Assembly (NCBI GenBank): GCA_022798335.1
Contig: JAAWMH010000010.1
Location: forward strand, 1 to 42,453
Direction: 5' to 3'
Length of the DNA stretch: 42,453 nt
Source of the DNA: Clostridia bacterium
GTDB taxonomy: Bacteria > Bacillota > Clostridia > TANB77 > CAG-508
A model generated the notes under the pieces. It did not search any database. It worked only from the letters and a program-made list of their open reading frames with translations, and was not told the origin of the DNA. Position 1 is the stretch's first letter, and each line of letters begins with the position of its first letter. A program made the translations under genes and the position numbers. This document shows, piece after piece, positions 1 to 8,069 of this stretch.

Positions 1-1
1 A

Positions 2-658
2 GTAAATAACATCTTACAAGCAAATACATCAACGCACTATAAAAAAGCAGATACGATGGTAAATTGGTTGCCAGCGTTTAGAAATATGGAAGTGGAACGG
101 AGGAGCAATGGGGCTACGGAGAGACAATTAATAATACTACTTTGTTAGGAACAAATACAGGAGAAAGTACAAGTAATAATATAGATGTGCATTTAATGAA
201 AACAACAGAGTATGGAGCAATGGCAATATTATTTGCGTCAGGGTATGGAAACCCAAGTAATGAAAATGCCATAACCAGTACAACTGGAAATGAAACAGGA
301 GTAATATTAGATGGAGCACATTATGAGTGGACAGCGGGAGGATATACTGGAGCTCCAGTGTTTAGTGGGAAAAATGCAAGATATTACGATAGTTATGGAT
401 CAGACGCAAATGCAACAAAAGCAAATGGAGGACCAAAAACAGGAGATGCGTTAGGAACAGCGACCACAGAGCAACCAGGATGCCGTGGATGGCACAAGGC
501 GTCTTACAGTAGTTGGGTCAGCAGTGGCGACGAGTCTAACAGAAGTAGGCGGATTCTATCGTGGTATTGGCGGTATTTTCTCTTTCGGTGGCTACAACGG
601 CGCTAACAACCACAGCTTCTATGCGCGTGGCGTGGCGGTGTGTGGAGCTGGACTATAA
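2..658 (+). CDS. Surface protein with FGE/C-type-lectin-like domain, 3' part (three CGG +1 shifts)
   Basis: The 5' end lies outside the window; about 217 residues are visible. The chain is read in frame 2, then shifts +1 at CGG codons 98, 117 and 550, each time before a Gly codon, ending at TAA 656-658. Visible motifs are VNWLPAFRNMEVE, HLMKTTEYGAMA and, at the end, FYRGIGGIFSFGGYNG. These align with HLMKNTEWGAIV and MYNSGAGVYSFSS of the prepilin-like protein at 10524-12000, so the two share a C-terminal domain. The fold resembles formylglycine-generating-enzyme (SUMF1)/C-type lectin domains that display variable residues in bacteria; that is inference. The last 170 bases are much richer in G+C and C-ending codons than the rest. 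The exact switch point near 550 is less certain than the first two, because the restored frame is also open for a stretch upstream. Confidence 0.7.
98..100 (+). other. CGG +1 shift site, Glu-(C)-Gly
   Basis: GAA CGG AGG in frame 2; skipping the C gives GAA GGA GGA (E G G). It is the first of three sites in the surface protein gene. Confidence 0.7.
117..119 (+). other. CGG +1 shift site, Leu-(C)-Gly
   Basis: After the site at 98 the next in-frame CGG is here: CTA CGG AGA; skipping C gives CTA GGA GAG (L G E) and enters the frame that runs open to 606. Confidence 0.7.
481..658 (+). other. Candidate DGR-type variable region at the 3' end of the surface protein gene
   Basis: Base composition changes abruptly near 481 to GC-rich, C-ending codons (AAC, GGC, TTC, TAC), ending in a G/C-rich block right before the stop. 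Position (extreme 3' end of a lectin-like gene) and composition match variable regions of diversity-generating retroelements. No second copy (template repeat) and no reverse transcriptase are in the window, so this stays a hypothesis. Confidence 0.4.
550..552 (+). other. CGG +1 shift site in the variable-like 3' end
   Basis: AGG CGG ATT in frame; skipping C gives AGG GGA TTC (R G F) and the C-terminal motif FYRGIGGIFSFGG that matches the paralogous domain. Without the shift the chain ends at TAA 604-606 with no resemblance to the family. Confidence 0.6.
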
Positions 659-688
659 AAAGTGTAAGTTCAAAACGAACAAAAAGGA

Positions 689-717
689 CTCATAAGCTAA
701 AAGCAGGCAGCTATGAG
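689..717 (+). other. Hairpin downstream of the surface protein gene
   Basis: CTCAT(A)AGCT at 689-698 pairs with AGCTATGAG at 709-717, a 9-bp stem with one bulged A. No T-run follows on the plus strand, so it is not a classical terminator for the upstream gene. Some DGR targets carry a hairpin just downstream of the variable region; that link is speculative. Confidence 0.45.
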
Positions 718-799
718 AGAAAAAAAGGCTAAAAAGAAGAAATTTGAAAGAAAAAATGACTTAAAAATGAGAAAAGTGCTAAAAGTTATGCAAAAAATG

Positions 800-828
800 T
801 TGATTATTACTTATAAATATGTTATTCT
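800..828 (+). promoter_or_regulatory. Promoter of the ToxI-ToxN locus
   Basis: TTGATT, a 17-base spacer and TATTCT lie about 60 bases before the first ToxI repeat. This is a sigma-A-type promoter in the place expected for antitoxin RNA transcription. Confidence 0.6.
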
Positions 829-887
829 AATATAGAAAAGCAATAAAATAATAAAAATTGCATATCATAATATTGCTAGTAAATAGC

Positions 888-1000
888 AAAAAAGTGGTGA
901 ATCCAGCCATAAATTGGAACTTAAAAAAGCGGTGAATCCAGCCATAAATTGGAACTTAAAAAAGCGGTGAATCCAACCATAAATTGGAAATTGAAAAAGG
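888..1000 (+). ncRNA. toxI: ToxI-type RNA antitoxin, three 35-nt tandem repeats
   Basis: Three direct repeats with an exact 35-base period start at 888, 923 and 958 (consensus core GGTGAATCCAGCCATAAATT), followed by the start of a fourth unit. A terminator and a ToxN/AbiQ-like gene follow directly. This is the standard type III toxin-antitoxin layout: each processed repeat RNA binds and inhibits one toxin monomer, and read-through of the terminator sets the toxin level. Units 1 and 2 differ at one base (GTGG versus GCGG); unit 3 has small changes near its end. It is not a CRISPR because there are no spacers. Confidence 0.85.
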
Positions 1001-1001
1001 G

Positions 1002-1029
1002 GGATTAGAGGTAAAACTCTAATCCTTTT
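1002..1029 (+). terminator. Terminator between ToxI and toxN
   Basis: GGATTAGAG (1002-1010) and CTCTAATCC (1017-1025) form a perfect 9-bp stem with loop GTAAAA, followed by TTTT. A leaky terminator here is typical of type III loci. Confidence 0.85.
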
Positions 1030-1059
1030 GCTGTTAAAATGCTAAGAAAAGGAGTTAAA

Positions 1060-1572
1060 ATGGTTATAAATTTAAAAATTGTTAGAATTAATTCACGTTA
1101 TTGTGATTACTTAAGAAAATTTGATAGTAAGGTGCCATATAATAAAAACGAAAAAGAACTAAGACCATTTATAGGCGTACTGTTTAGAATAAATGATTAT
1201 GAATATTTTGCACCATTGTCTAGTCCAAAACCAAAGCATAAAACTATGAAAAATACCATTGATTTTTTCAAAATAAAAAATGGAGAGTTAGGAGCAGTTA
1301 ACTTTAATAATATGTTACCAGTAGATCAAAATCATTATACATTACTAAACTTAGATGAAAGAAATCTAAGTTTAGCAGAATTGAAATATCAAAAATTATT
1401 AAAAGAACAATTGCAGTGGCTAAATGCGAATTATCATCAAGTAAGAAATAAATCATCTAAATTATATCAACTATATATTAGTAGAAGATTACCAGAAAAT
1501 ATAAAGAAAAGATGCTGCAATTTTAGACTATTAGAAGAAAAATACATAGAATATAATAAAAATATAGAATAG
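1060..1572 (+). CDS. toxN: ToxN/AbiQ-family endoribonuclease toxin
   Basis: Sequence-specific RNase of a type III toxin-antitoxin or abortive-infection system, held inactive by the upstream repeat RNA. The 170-residue protein has the family pattern: an N-terminal segment ending in YLRKFDSKVP, then RPFIGVLF, YFAPLSSPKPKH, a mid segment LGAVNFNNMLPV, LLNLDE, and a C-terminal helical part ending in LLEEKYIEY. Length fits the family (about 170). I chose ATG 1060 because GGAG at 1051-1054 sits 5 bases upstream; the earlier ATG at 1039 has no such site. It contains no CGG codons. The role in phage defence is inferred from the family. Confidence 0.88.
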   Translation: MVINLKIVRINSRYCDYLRKFDSKVPYNKNEKELRPFIGVLFRINDYEYFAPLSSPKPKHKTMKNTIDFFKIKNGELGAVNFNNMLPVDQNHYTLLNLDERNLSLAELKYQKLLKEQLQWLNANYHQVRNKSSKLYQLYISRRLPENIKKRCCNFRLLEEKYIEYNKNIE

Positions 1573-1616
1573 AAAAGTTTTTTAAGTAAAAACTGTAAAA
1601 TAATAGAAAAGAAGTA

Positions 1617-1645
1617 TTGATTTAGAAAAGAAAACATGTTAAAAT
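1617..1645 (+). promoter_or_regulatory. Promoter of the pheST T-box transcript
   Basis: TTGATT, a 17-base spacer and TAAAAT lie upstream of the T-box leader. The spacing is ideal and the predicted start is near 1652. Confidence 0.5.
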
Positions 1646-1651
1646 AAAAAG

Positions 1652-1925
1652 CATAAAAAATAAAAAAGCCATAGAAAAAGCAAAGTAGATAAAAAGTATG
1701 ATACAGAGAAATAAACAAAAGCTGAGAGTTTATAATTTATCTTTTTATTCGAAATTTCACTTTAGAGGTCCTTTTTTGAAAGGTTTGTATAAAACTTAAG
1801 TAGAAAAAGGCGTTTGCTACGTTACAGCTAAAATAAGGTTAATTTTTTATTTAAAATAAATTAATGAACTTAGGTGGTACCACGAGCTATTTCGTCCTAA
1901 CAAGGATAAAACAGCTCGTTTTTGC
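1652..1925 (+). promoter_or_regulatory. T-box riboswitch leader of pheST
   Basis: The T-box signature AGGTGGTACCACG lies at 1871-1883. ACGAGCT (1882-1888) and AGCTCGT (1913-1919) close the terminator stem, followed by a T-run. An upstream segment near 1750-1760 contains a UUC triplet that could be the phenylalanine specifier. By family knowledge, uncharged tRNA-Phe binding would favour the antiterminator and switch on pheS-pheT. The 5' limit is estimated from the promoter. Confidence 0.85.
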
Positions 1926-1992
1926 TTATATTTAGTGTATATATTAAAATAATATGAATAGGTACTAAAAGGAAAAGAAGGGAGAAACAAGT

Positions 1993-3012
1993 ATGCAAGA
2001 CCAATTAGAAGAGATTAGAAAGAAGGCAAAAGAAGAAATTAAAAATGCACAAGATGCAAAACAGCTAGATGAAGTAAGAGTAAAATATTTAGGAAAAAAA
2101 GGGGAACTAACAGCAGTTTTAAGAGGAATGGGTGGATTATCACCAGAAGAAAGACCTGTTGTAGGAAGCTTAGTAAATCAAATAAGAGACGAATTAGAAA
2201 TGCTAATTGAAGCAGGAGAAAAACATTTTGCAAATTTAGAAATAGAAAAGAAGTTAAAAACAGAAAATATAGACATAACAATGCCAAGCAAAAAAGTAAG
2301 TTTAGGAAGTATACATCCAATTACACAAATTGTAAATGACGTAAAAGAAATATTTATAGGAATGGGATATGAAATTGCAGATGGTCCAGAAGTAGAACTT
2401 GCAACTTATAATTTTGATAAATTAAATACACCACCAGATCACCCAGCAAGAGATATGCAAGATACTTTTTATATTACAGATGATATTGTACTTCGTTCAC
2501 AAACATCACCAGTACAAGCAAGAGTAATGGAAACTACTAAGCCACCAATTAAAATTATTTGCCCAGGAGCAGTATATCGTTCAGATAGTGTAGATGCAAC
2601 ACATTCGCCAGTGTTCCACCAAATAGAAGGATTAGTAATAGACAAACATATATCTATGGCAGACTTAAAAGGAACACTTGCCATGTTTGCTAAAAAATGT
2701 TTAGGAGAAAAAACTAGGATAAGGTTTAGACCACATCATTTTCCGTTTACAGAACCAAGTGCAGAAGCAGATGTGTCATGTTTTGTATGTGGAGGAAAAG
2801 GCTGCAGGGTATGTAAAGGAGAAGGCTGGATAGAATTATTAGGCTGTGGAATGGTACATCCAAATGTACTTCGTAATTGCGGAATAAATCCAGAAGAGTA
2901 CACAGGGTTTGCCTTTGGATTTGGAGTAGAAAGAATTGCAATGGCTAAATTTGGTATAGATGATATGCGTTTACTATATGAAAATGATATAAGATTTTTA
3001 AAACAGTTTTAA
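1993..3012 (+). CDS. pheS: Phenylalanine--tRNA ligase alpha subunit
   Basis: Charges tRNA-Phe as the catalytic alpha subunit of the alpha2-beta2 enzyme. The 339 residues begin with a helical coiled-coil tRNA-binding arm (about 1-85). The class II catalytic core follows, with motif 2 [16 protein letters not shown] near residue 245, the CxxCxGxGC-like insert, [10 protein letters not shown], and motif 3 [13 protein letters not shown] near residue 305. Length is normal for the family. ATG 1993 follows a GGGAG site. It is the first gene of a T-box-controlled operon with pheT, separated from it by an inverted repeat. Confidence 0.97.
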   Translation: MQDQLEEIRKKAKEEIKNAQDAKQLDEVRVKYLGKKGELTAVLRGMGGLSPEERPVVGSLVNQIRDELEMLIEAGEKHFANLEIEKKLKTENIDITMPSKKVSLGSIHPITQIVNDVKEIFIGMGYEIADGPEVELATYNFDKLNTPPDHPARDMQDTFYITDDIVLRSQTSPVQARVMETTKPPIKIICPGAVYRSDSVDATHSPVFHQIEGLVIDKHISMADLKGTLAMFAKKCLGEKTRIRFRPHHFPFTEPSAEADVSCFVCGGKGCRVCKGEGWIELLGCGMVHPNVLRNCGINPEEYTGFAFGFGVERIAMAKFGIDDMRLLYENDIRFLKQF

Positions 3013-3018
3013 TTTCAT

Positions 3019-3136
3019 GTCAGTTTAGGGACGTTCTTAAAAGTGACAAGATTGTCACTTTGGGGACACACCTTTTAAGCTAAGAGTGTCCCTAACATGA
3101 CAGTTTTGGCAAAAACAAGAACGTCCCTAAACTGAC
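3019..3136. repeat. Intergenic inverted repeat, copy 1 (upstream of pheT)
   Basis: A 118-bp element with long terminal inverted repeats: GTCAGTTTAGGGACGTTCTT at the left and its near-perfect complement ending in CTAAACTGAC at the right. Inside are AAAAGTGACA/TTGTCACTTT and GGGACAC/GTGTCCC arms. Near-identical copies occur before rbfA and dnaJ and a truncated one before dnaK. The right end lies 26 bases before the pheT start, so the element is transcribed within the operon. Confidence 0.9.
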
Positions 3137-3162
3137 AAATAAAATGAGGAGGAGAAAAATAG

Positions 3163-5577
3163 ATGAAAGCAAGTATAGAATGGTTAAGTGAATATGCAGA
3201 TATCAATGTAGAGCCAAAACAGCTAGGAGATATTCTTACAATGACTGGTTCTAAAGTAGAAACAATAGAGAATTTAGGTGGAGATATTCAAAATGTGGTA
3301 GTGGGAAAGATATTAGAAATTAAGCCACATTTAGATTCAGACCATTTAGTAGTAACAAAAGTAGATGTTGGAAATGGAGAAATTTTGCAAATTGTAACAG
3401 GAGCTAATAACATTCATGAGAATAATATTGTGCCAATTGCAAAAGATGGTGCTAAATTGCCAGGAGGTATAGAAATTAAAACTGGTAAATTAAGAGGTAT
3501 AGAATCTTGTGGTATGATGTGTAGTGTAGGAGAACTTGGACTTGATATTAATAGTTATCCAGATCAAATTGAAGATGGCATTATGATTTTAAAGCCAGAG
3601 TTAGAAAAAGAATTAGGAAAAGATATTACAGAAGTTTTAGGATTAAAAGAAACAATACTTGATTTTGAAATTACACCAAACAGACCAGATTGTTTATCTA
3701 TAGAAGGATTAGGTAGAGAGACAGCTGTTTCTTTAAATGTACCATTTAAAAATCCACGTAAAAATATAGACGAAATGAAAGTACAAGATAAAGAAAATAT
3801 AGAAGGGCTTACTGTTCAAATTACAGCACCTGATTTATGTTATAGATATATTGCAAGAGTTGTAAAAAATGTAAAAGTTGCTCCTTCGCCAGAATGGATG
3901 GTAAAAAGATTAAATAGCTGTGGAATAAGGGCAATTAATAATATTGTAGATATTACAAATTATGTTATGCTAGAGATGGGGCAACCAATGCATGCTTTTG
4001 ACATCAATTCTATTGAAGGTAAACATATTACAGTAAGAAGAGCACAAAAAGATGAAAAAATTATTACTTTAGATAATCAAGAAAGAATATTAAATGAAAA
4101 TATGTTAGTAATTGCAGATAGCAAAAAGCCAGTAGCAATTGCAGGAGTTATGGGAGGTCAAAACTCTGAAATAGAAAAAGATACAACTACTGTTGTATTT
4201 GAATCTGCTGTATTTTACGGAGGAAGTGTTAGAAAAACAGCAAAAGCAGTAGGATTAAGAACAGAAGCGTCAAGTCGCTATGAAAAAGGGCTATCTGCAG
4301 AAAATGCAATAAGAGCAGTAAATAGAGCAGTAGAACTTGTAGAGCAATTAGGTGCAGGAGAAGCTGTAGAAGGAAAAGTAGATGTTTATCCAAGTAAACA
4401 AAAAGAAAATAAAATTCCACTAAATGTAGATAGAATTAATCTTTTGTTAGGAACTAACTTATCAAAAGAAGAAATGATAACAACACTTGAAAAATTAGAT
4501 ATGAAAATAGAGGAAGATATTGTAATTCCACCGTATTTTAGGCAAGATGTAGAAGGGCTAGCAGATATAGCAGAAGAGGTTTTAAGATTTGAAGGATATG
4601 ATAAATTAGAAACTACTTTAATAAATAGTGAAACTACTTTAGGTGGTAAAAATAAAGAACAAAAAATAACAGATGAAATAGCTAATTTTTTAGTAAATAG
4701 TGGATTATCTGAAATTTGTACTTTTGGTTTTATAAGCCAAAAAGATTTAGAAAAATGTAACATTATAGGAGATAATAGTTATCTTACACAAGCAGTTAAA
4801 ATTCAAAATCCATTAAGTGAAGACTATGCTATTATGAAAACAACTTCTGTACCAACTATGATGCAGATGCTTGCTAATAACAATAATTATAAGAATAAAG
4901 AAGTAAAATTATTTGATATTTCTAGAGTGTACCAAAATAAAAATGGCGCAATAGAAAAAGGAGAACTACCAGAAGAAGCTAATATTTTAACAATTGGTAT
5001 GTATGGAGAAAAAGAAGATTTCTATACTTTAAAAGGTTTAGTAGAAAATGTTTTACAAATAGCAGGAATTGCAAGATTAGATATTAGAAAAGAAGTAAAT
5101 AATAAAATGTATCATCCAGGAAGATGTGCAAATTTTCATGTAGGAAATGATATTATTGCAAGTTTAGGAGAGGCAAATCCACTACTTACTAAAAATTATG
5201 CAATAACGCAAAGAGTACTACTTGCCGAAATCAATTTAGACAAAATAAGTAAGTATGGTAGAAAAAATCAAAGTTATATACCAATTACAAAATTCCCAGC
5301 AGTAGAAAGAGATATTGCAATGGTATTAAATGAAGAAGTAGAAGTTGGAGAAATTGAAAAGATAATTCAAAAGAAAGCTAAAAAACTGCTAGAAGAAGCA
5401 AAACTATTTGATGTATATAGAAGTGAAAAGCTAGGAGAAAATAAGAAAAGTGTTGCCTATAGCTTGAAATTTAGGTTGCCAGATAGAACTTTAAAAGATG
5501 AAGAAGTAAATAATGTTATGACAGAAATTTTAGCAGAATTAGAAAAAGTACTAGGGGCAGAGCTTAGAAAAGCTTAA
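3163..5577 (+). CDS. pheT: Phenylalanine--tRNA ligase beta subunit
   Basis: Beta subunit of phenylalanyl-tRNA synthetase, carrying editing and tRNA-binding functions. The 804 residues show an EMAP-type tRNA-binding fold (about 40-150, with MMCSVGELGL), the B3/B4 editing domain (about 210-390, with MGQPMHAFD and AVAGVMGG-like segments), B5 (about 400-475), the catalytic-like core, and a C-terminal FDX-ACB anticodon-binding domain (about 710-804, starting KFPAVERDIAMVL). ATG 3163 follows GAGGAG. It is co-transcribed with pheS. Length is typical; I see no in-frame CGG. Confidence 0.97.
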   Translation: MKASIEWLSEYADINVEPKQLGDILTMTGSKVETIENLGGDIQNVVVGKILEIKPHLDSDHLVVTKVDVGNGEILQIVTGANNIHENNIVPIAKDGAKLPGGIEIKTGKLRGIESCGMMCSVGELGLDINSYPDQIEDGIMILKPELEKELGKDITEVLGLKETILDFEITPNRPDCLSIEGLGRETAVSLNVPFKNPRKNIDEMKVQDKENIEGLTVQITAPDLCYRYIARVVKNVKVAPSPEWMVKRLNSCGIRAINNIVDITNYVMLEMGQPMHAFDINSIEGKHITVRRAQKDEKIITLDNQERILNENMLVIADSKKPVAIAGVMGGQNSEIEKDTTTVVFESAVFYGGSVRKTAKAVGLRTEASSRYEKGLSAENAIRAVNRAVELVEQLGAGEAVEGKVDVYPSKQKENKIPLNVDRINLLLGTNLSKEEMITTLEKLDMKIEEDIVIPPYFRQDVEGLADIAEEVLRFEGYDKLETTLINSETTLGGKNKEQKITDEIANFLVNSGLSEICTFGFISQKDLEKCNIIGDNSYLTQAVKIQNPLSEDYAIMKTTSVPTMMQMLANNNNYKNKEVKLFDISRVYQNKNGAIEKGELPEEANILTIGMYGEKEDFYTLKGLVENVLQIAGIARLDIRKEVNNKMYHPGRCANFHVGNDIIASLGEANPLLTKNYAITQRVLLAEINLDKISKYGRKNQSYIPITKFPAVERDIAMVLNEEVEVGEIEKIIQKKAKKLLEEAKLFDVYRSEKLGENKKSVAYSLKFRLPDRTLKDEEVNNVMTEILAELEKVLGAELRKA

Positions 5578-5586
5578 AGGGGGGCA

Positions 5587-5619
5587 GTCCCTTTAGCTTC
5601 GTTTGAGGTGAAAAGGGAC
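5587..5619. repeat. Short hairpin related to the GGGAC repeat family
   Basis: GTCCCTTT (5587-5594) pairs with AAAGGGAC (5612-5619) just after pheT. It shares the GGGAC core with the 118-bp repeats and may be a decayed copy or part of the pheST terminator; no T-run follows. Confidence 0.5.
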
Positions 5620-5692
5620 AGGTCAATAACTTAATAAAAAAAGAATAAGGAAATATAGTAAAGAATATAGTAAAAAAAGGAGAGAAGAAAAA

Positions 5693-6376
5693 ATGAAATA
5701 TCAAATTGAAGGTAAAACAGTTCCAACAGTAGCAGTTACATTAAATAGAGGAGAAAGCATGTATACTCAAAGAGGGGGTATGACATGGCAAACAGATGGA
5801 ATTTCTATGAGTACTAATGCTAGAGGCGGAGTTATGAAAAGTTTAGGCAGAATGTTTACAGGAGAATCTATTTTCATGTCTACTTATACAGCCGAAAGAG
5901 ATAATGCAACAGTAGCCTTTGCTACCACAGTACCAGGAGATGTAGTAGCTGTTGACATGACAGCAAATCCAAATGGAATGATGATTCAAAAAGGAGCTTT
6001 TTTATGTGCTGAGCCAGGAGTTAATTTAAGCGTAGCTTTTACCAAAAGATTTTCAGCAGGTCTTTTTGGTGGGGAAGGATTTATTCTTCAAAAAGCACAA
6101 GGAAATGGTATGTTATTTTTAGAAATTGATGGAGACCCAATTGAAAAAGTATTAGCACCAGGAGAAATTCTAAAAGTAGATACAGGAAATGTAGCAGCAT
6201 TTGAGTCAACAGTATCTTATGAAATAGAAACTGTTAAAGGACTAGGAAATATTTTCTTAGGAGGAGAAGGCTTATTTTTAACAAGGCTAGTAGGTCCAGG
6301 AAAAGTTATTTTACAATCACAAAACTTTGGAGATTTTGCAGGAAGAATAGCAGCTTTTATTCCAAGAGGCAATTAA
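5693..6376 (+). CDS. AIM24 family protein (TIGR00266-like)
   Basis: A 227-residue beta-rich protein of the AIM24 family, whose bacterial members have no settled biochemical role. The sequence shows the usual glycine-rich strand pattern: an N-terminal LNRGESMYTQRGGM, a central SMSTNARGG, LFGGEGFILQKAQGNGMLFLEI, an APGEILKVDTGNVAAFE segment and C-terminal GPGKVILQSQN. It has no signal peptide or membrane segment, so it is probably cytosolic. ATG 5693 follows GGAGAG. It stands alone between the pheST operon and a cluster of hairpins. Confidence 0.9.
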   Translation: MKYQIEGKTVPTVAVTLNRGESMYTQRGGMTWQTDGISMSTNARGGVMKSLGRMFTGESIFMSTYTAERDNATVAFATTVPGDVVAVDMTANPNGMMIQKGAFLCAEPGVNLSVAFTKRFSAGLFGGEGFILQKAQGNGMLFLEIDGDPIEKVLAPGEILKVDTGNVAAFESTVSYEIETVKGLGNIFLGGEGLFLTRLVGPGKVILQSQNFGDFAGRIAAFIPRGN

Positions 6377-6388
6377 AATAAGAAAAGT

Positions 6389-6486
6389 GGCTTCGCCGAT
6401 TGTAGCAGGTTTGCTTTGCAAACCGCACAGTCCAAGGTAACTTAACCTTGTTGTATAGGAAAAATCTGTCGATTTTTCCTATACAA
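6389..6486. repeat. Cluster of consecutive hairpins after the AIM24 gene
   Basis: Four inverted repeats follow one another: GGC/GCC at 6389-6397 (short), GGTTTGC/GCAAACC at 6408-6424, AAGGT/ACCTT at 6434-6449, and a perfect 16-bp stem at 6451-6486 (TTGTATAGGAAAAATC, loop TGTC). They lie between convergent genes just before a bidirectional terminator. They could be the folded 3' UTR of the AIM24 transcript or a remnant of a small mobile repeat. Confidence 0.7.
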
Positions 6487-6492
6487 TAAAAA

Positions 6493-6538
6493 ACGGTTCT
6501 AACCTTCCAAAAAATTGGAAAATTAGAACCGTTTTTTT
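6493..6538. terminator. Bidirectional terminator between convergent genes
   Basis: ACGGTTCTAA (6493-6502) pairs with TTAGAACCGT (6523-6532) with an internal CCAA/TTGG extension. A T-run follows on the plus strand and an A-run precedes it, so it can serve both the AIM24 gene and the minus-strand gene. Confidence 0.9.
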
Positions 6539-6882
6539 TAGTTTTTATCGATAAGCCATTCGTAAAGAAGTTCAGCTTCTTCTAAAAATTCTGATTCTTT
6601 ATCAGAAAGTTCCTCACAAGAAGAACATTTATCAAGGAGGTTAGCCCCTTGATATAAAGTGGCAGCTTCTTTTTTTAGCTTGTGTGCTAATTTAGGAAAA
6701 TACCAACTAGCCATACACACAACTGCTATAATTGAAACGAAAATAAGGCTATTAAAATCAGTGCTAAAAATAGGATAAGTGTTAATCAAAATAGAAAGTG
6801 TAATTCCTACTAGAATAATGATAAAGACTAATAACCATATTGCTAAAGAGAAAATAAATTTCCGCTTAGCTAGTGCTCTCAT
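6538..6882 (-). CDS. Small two-helix membrane protein, unknown function
   Basis: I do not recognise this 114-residue protein. Two hydrophobic stretches (about residues 11-34 and 45-62) predict two membrane helices, followed by a charged helical tail (about 63-114) with the pair CSSC and acidic repeats. It has its own good promoter (6920-6948); a GGAG lies about 13 bases before ATG 6882, rather far. Codon 7 is an in-frame CGG, and the ORF continues in frame after it. A +1 slip there would give a stop within 8 codons. It is therefore one of only two in-window exceptions to the CGG shift pattern; either CGG can sometimes be read as Arg, or expression is suppressed by the shift. Confidence 0.6.
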   Translation of the reverse strand: MRALAKRKFIFSLAIWLLVFIIILVGITLSILINTYPIFSTDFNSLIFVSIIAVVCMASWYFPKLAHKLKKEAATLYQGANLLDKCSSCEELSDKESEFLEEAELLYEWLIDKN

Positions 6883-6919
6883 AATACAAGAACACTCCTT
6901 TCAAAATTAAGATGAAGAT

Positions 6920-6948
6920 AGTATACAATGGAAAAAGTAATAAGTCAA
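6920..6948 (-). promoter_or_regulatory. Promoter of the small membrane protein gene
   Basis: On the minus strand TTGACT (6948-6943), a 17-base spacer and TATACT (6925-6920). It abuts the stop of the upstream arginase-family gene, so the gene has independent transcription. Confidence 0.7.
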
Positions 6949-7984
6949 CTAGAAAGCTTCAATCCATTTATTTAAAATAGTTTTAGCAAGTTCTTTTGTA
7001 ATATCATTTTTATCAAAAACAGGGTTATATTCTACTAAATCAGCAGATTTTATGCATTGTTTATATTTTACAATTTCATCTACTAAGTGATAGGTTTGTT
7101 CTAAATTAATTCCATCTTGTGCAGGTACTGAAACACCAGGGGCAAATTGGGGAGCAATTAAATCTAAATCAAAACTAATGTGTACACCATTTGTACCGTT
7201 TGCTTGCTATTTCAAAGGCTTTTTTACAAATATTTTGAATACCATATGTTTCAATATCTTTTGTAGAAAACACAGTTACACCAGCATCTAAAATGTTACC
7301 CCATTCCCAAGGGTCAATATCTCTAGCGCCTACAACAACTGTATTTTGAGGGTTATAAAAAGGACCATGATGAAAATCAGATAAAATATCTTTTTCATAA
7401 TGTGTAGCAACAGCAAGAGGAAGTCCATGCAAGTTACCAGTAACAGAAGTAGAGTAAGTATTAAAATCGCTATGAGCATCAAACCAAATAATACCTAAAT
7501 TTTGATGCTTTTTTAAAGATGCTAAACTAGAAGCAATAGCGATAATGTGATCTCCACCAACGGTTAAAGGAAATTCTTCTTTTTCTAAAACATTAGAAAC
7601 TAAGCAGTAAAGTTCTTCATTAAATTGATTAATAGAAGGTAAATTTCTTTTTTCGCATTTTGTATCTAATGCTTTTACAGCAAGTACTAATTCATGCATT
7701 TTTTGGTAATAACCATTACTTTCTTCTTTATTCATAGAAGACTCAAAGTGCGATTCATGCATTTGTAATAAAAGAGAAGAAAACTCTTTTACATAGTCAT
7801 TTATTTCTTTTTTATTAGGTTCTAATTCTTTTAAATTCTCTTTTAATGAATTTGCTGTAAGAGTATAAGAACTAGAAATTTTAGAAGATTTTAAATCTTG
7901 TGTTAACATTGTAGCACCAAGTTTAGCACCATCTATATTAACACCTAAATCAGTACAAGCATTAATAATTGCTATTTTTTTCAT
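6949..7984 (-). CDS. Arginase/agmatinase-family ureohydrolase (one CGG +1 shift)
   Basis: Metal-dependent hydrolase of the arginase family (Arg to ornithine and urea, or a related guanidino substrate). Read with a +1 shift at CGG 7198-7196 it is 344 residues. Manganese-binding motifs are in order: GGDH near residue 142, WFDAHSDFN near 166, then, only in the shifted frame, SFDLDLIAPQFAPGVSVP and a C-terminal LVEYNPVFD. Without the shift the chain ends after KRYKWCTH and lacks the third metal motif, so it should be inactive. ATG 7984 follows AGAGGTTG. It lies downstream of mutS2 on the same strand. Exact substrate is not decided by the sequence; at 344 residues it is longer than many arginases because of a helical insert around residues 45-130. 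Confidence 0.85.
7196..7198 (-). other. CGG +1 shift site in the arginase-family gene
   Basis: AAA CGG TAC in frame (codon 263); skipping C gives AAA GGT ACA (K G T), followed by the conserved SFDLDLIAP motif. Confidence 0.9.
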
Positions 7985-8069
7985 AATATCAACCTCTTTT
8001 TTATTATGTAATATATATGACAATTATCTAATCATATTAATTACAATTTTATATTATAGTAATCATTTT

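Noticed and set aside
927..968. CGG triplets in the ToxI repeats as shift sites
   Set aside because: They lie in a non-coding RNA with no open frame.
888..1000. CRISPR array
   Set aside because: Repeats are directly adjacent with a 35-base period and no spacers, and a ToxN-type toxin gene follows.
659..1000. DGR template repeat next to the surface gene
   Set aside because: No segment here resembles 481-658; the repeats belong to ToxI.
1467..1718. 83-residue minus-strand ORF over the toxN end
   Set aside because: Phe/Leu/Tyr-rich shadow of an AT-rich coding strand with no ribosome site.
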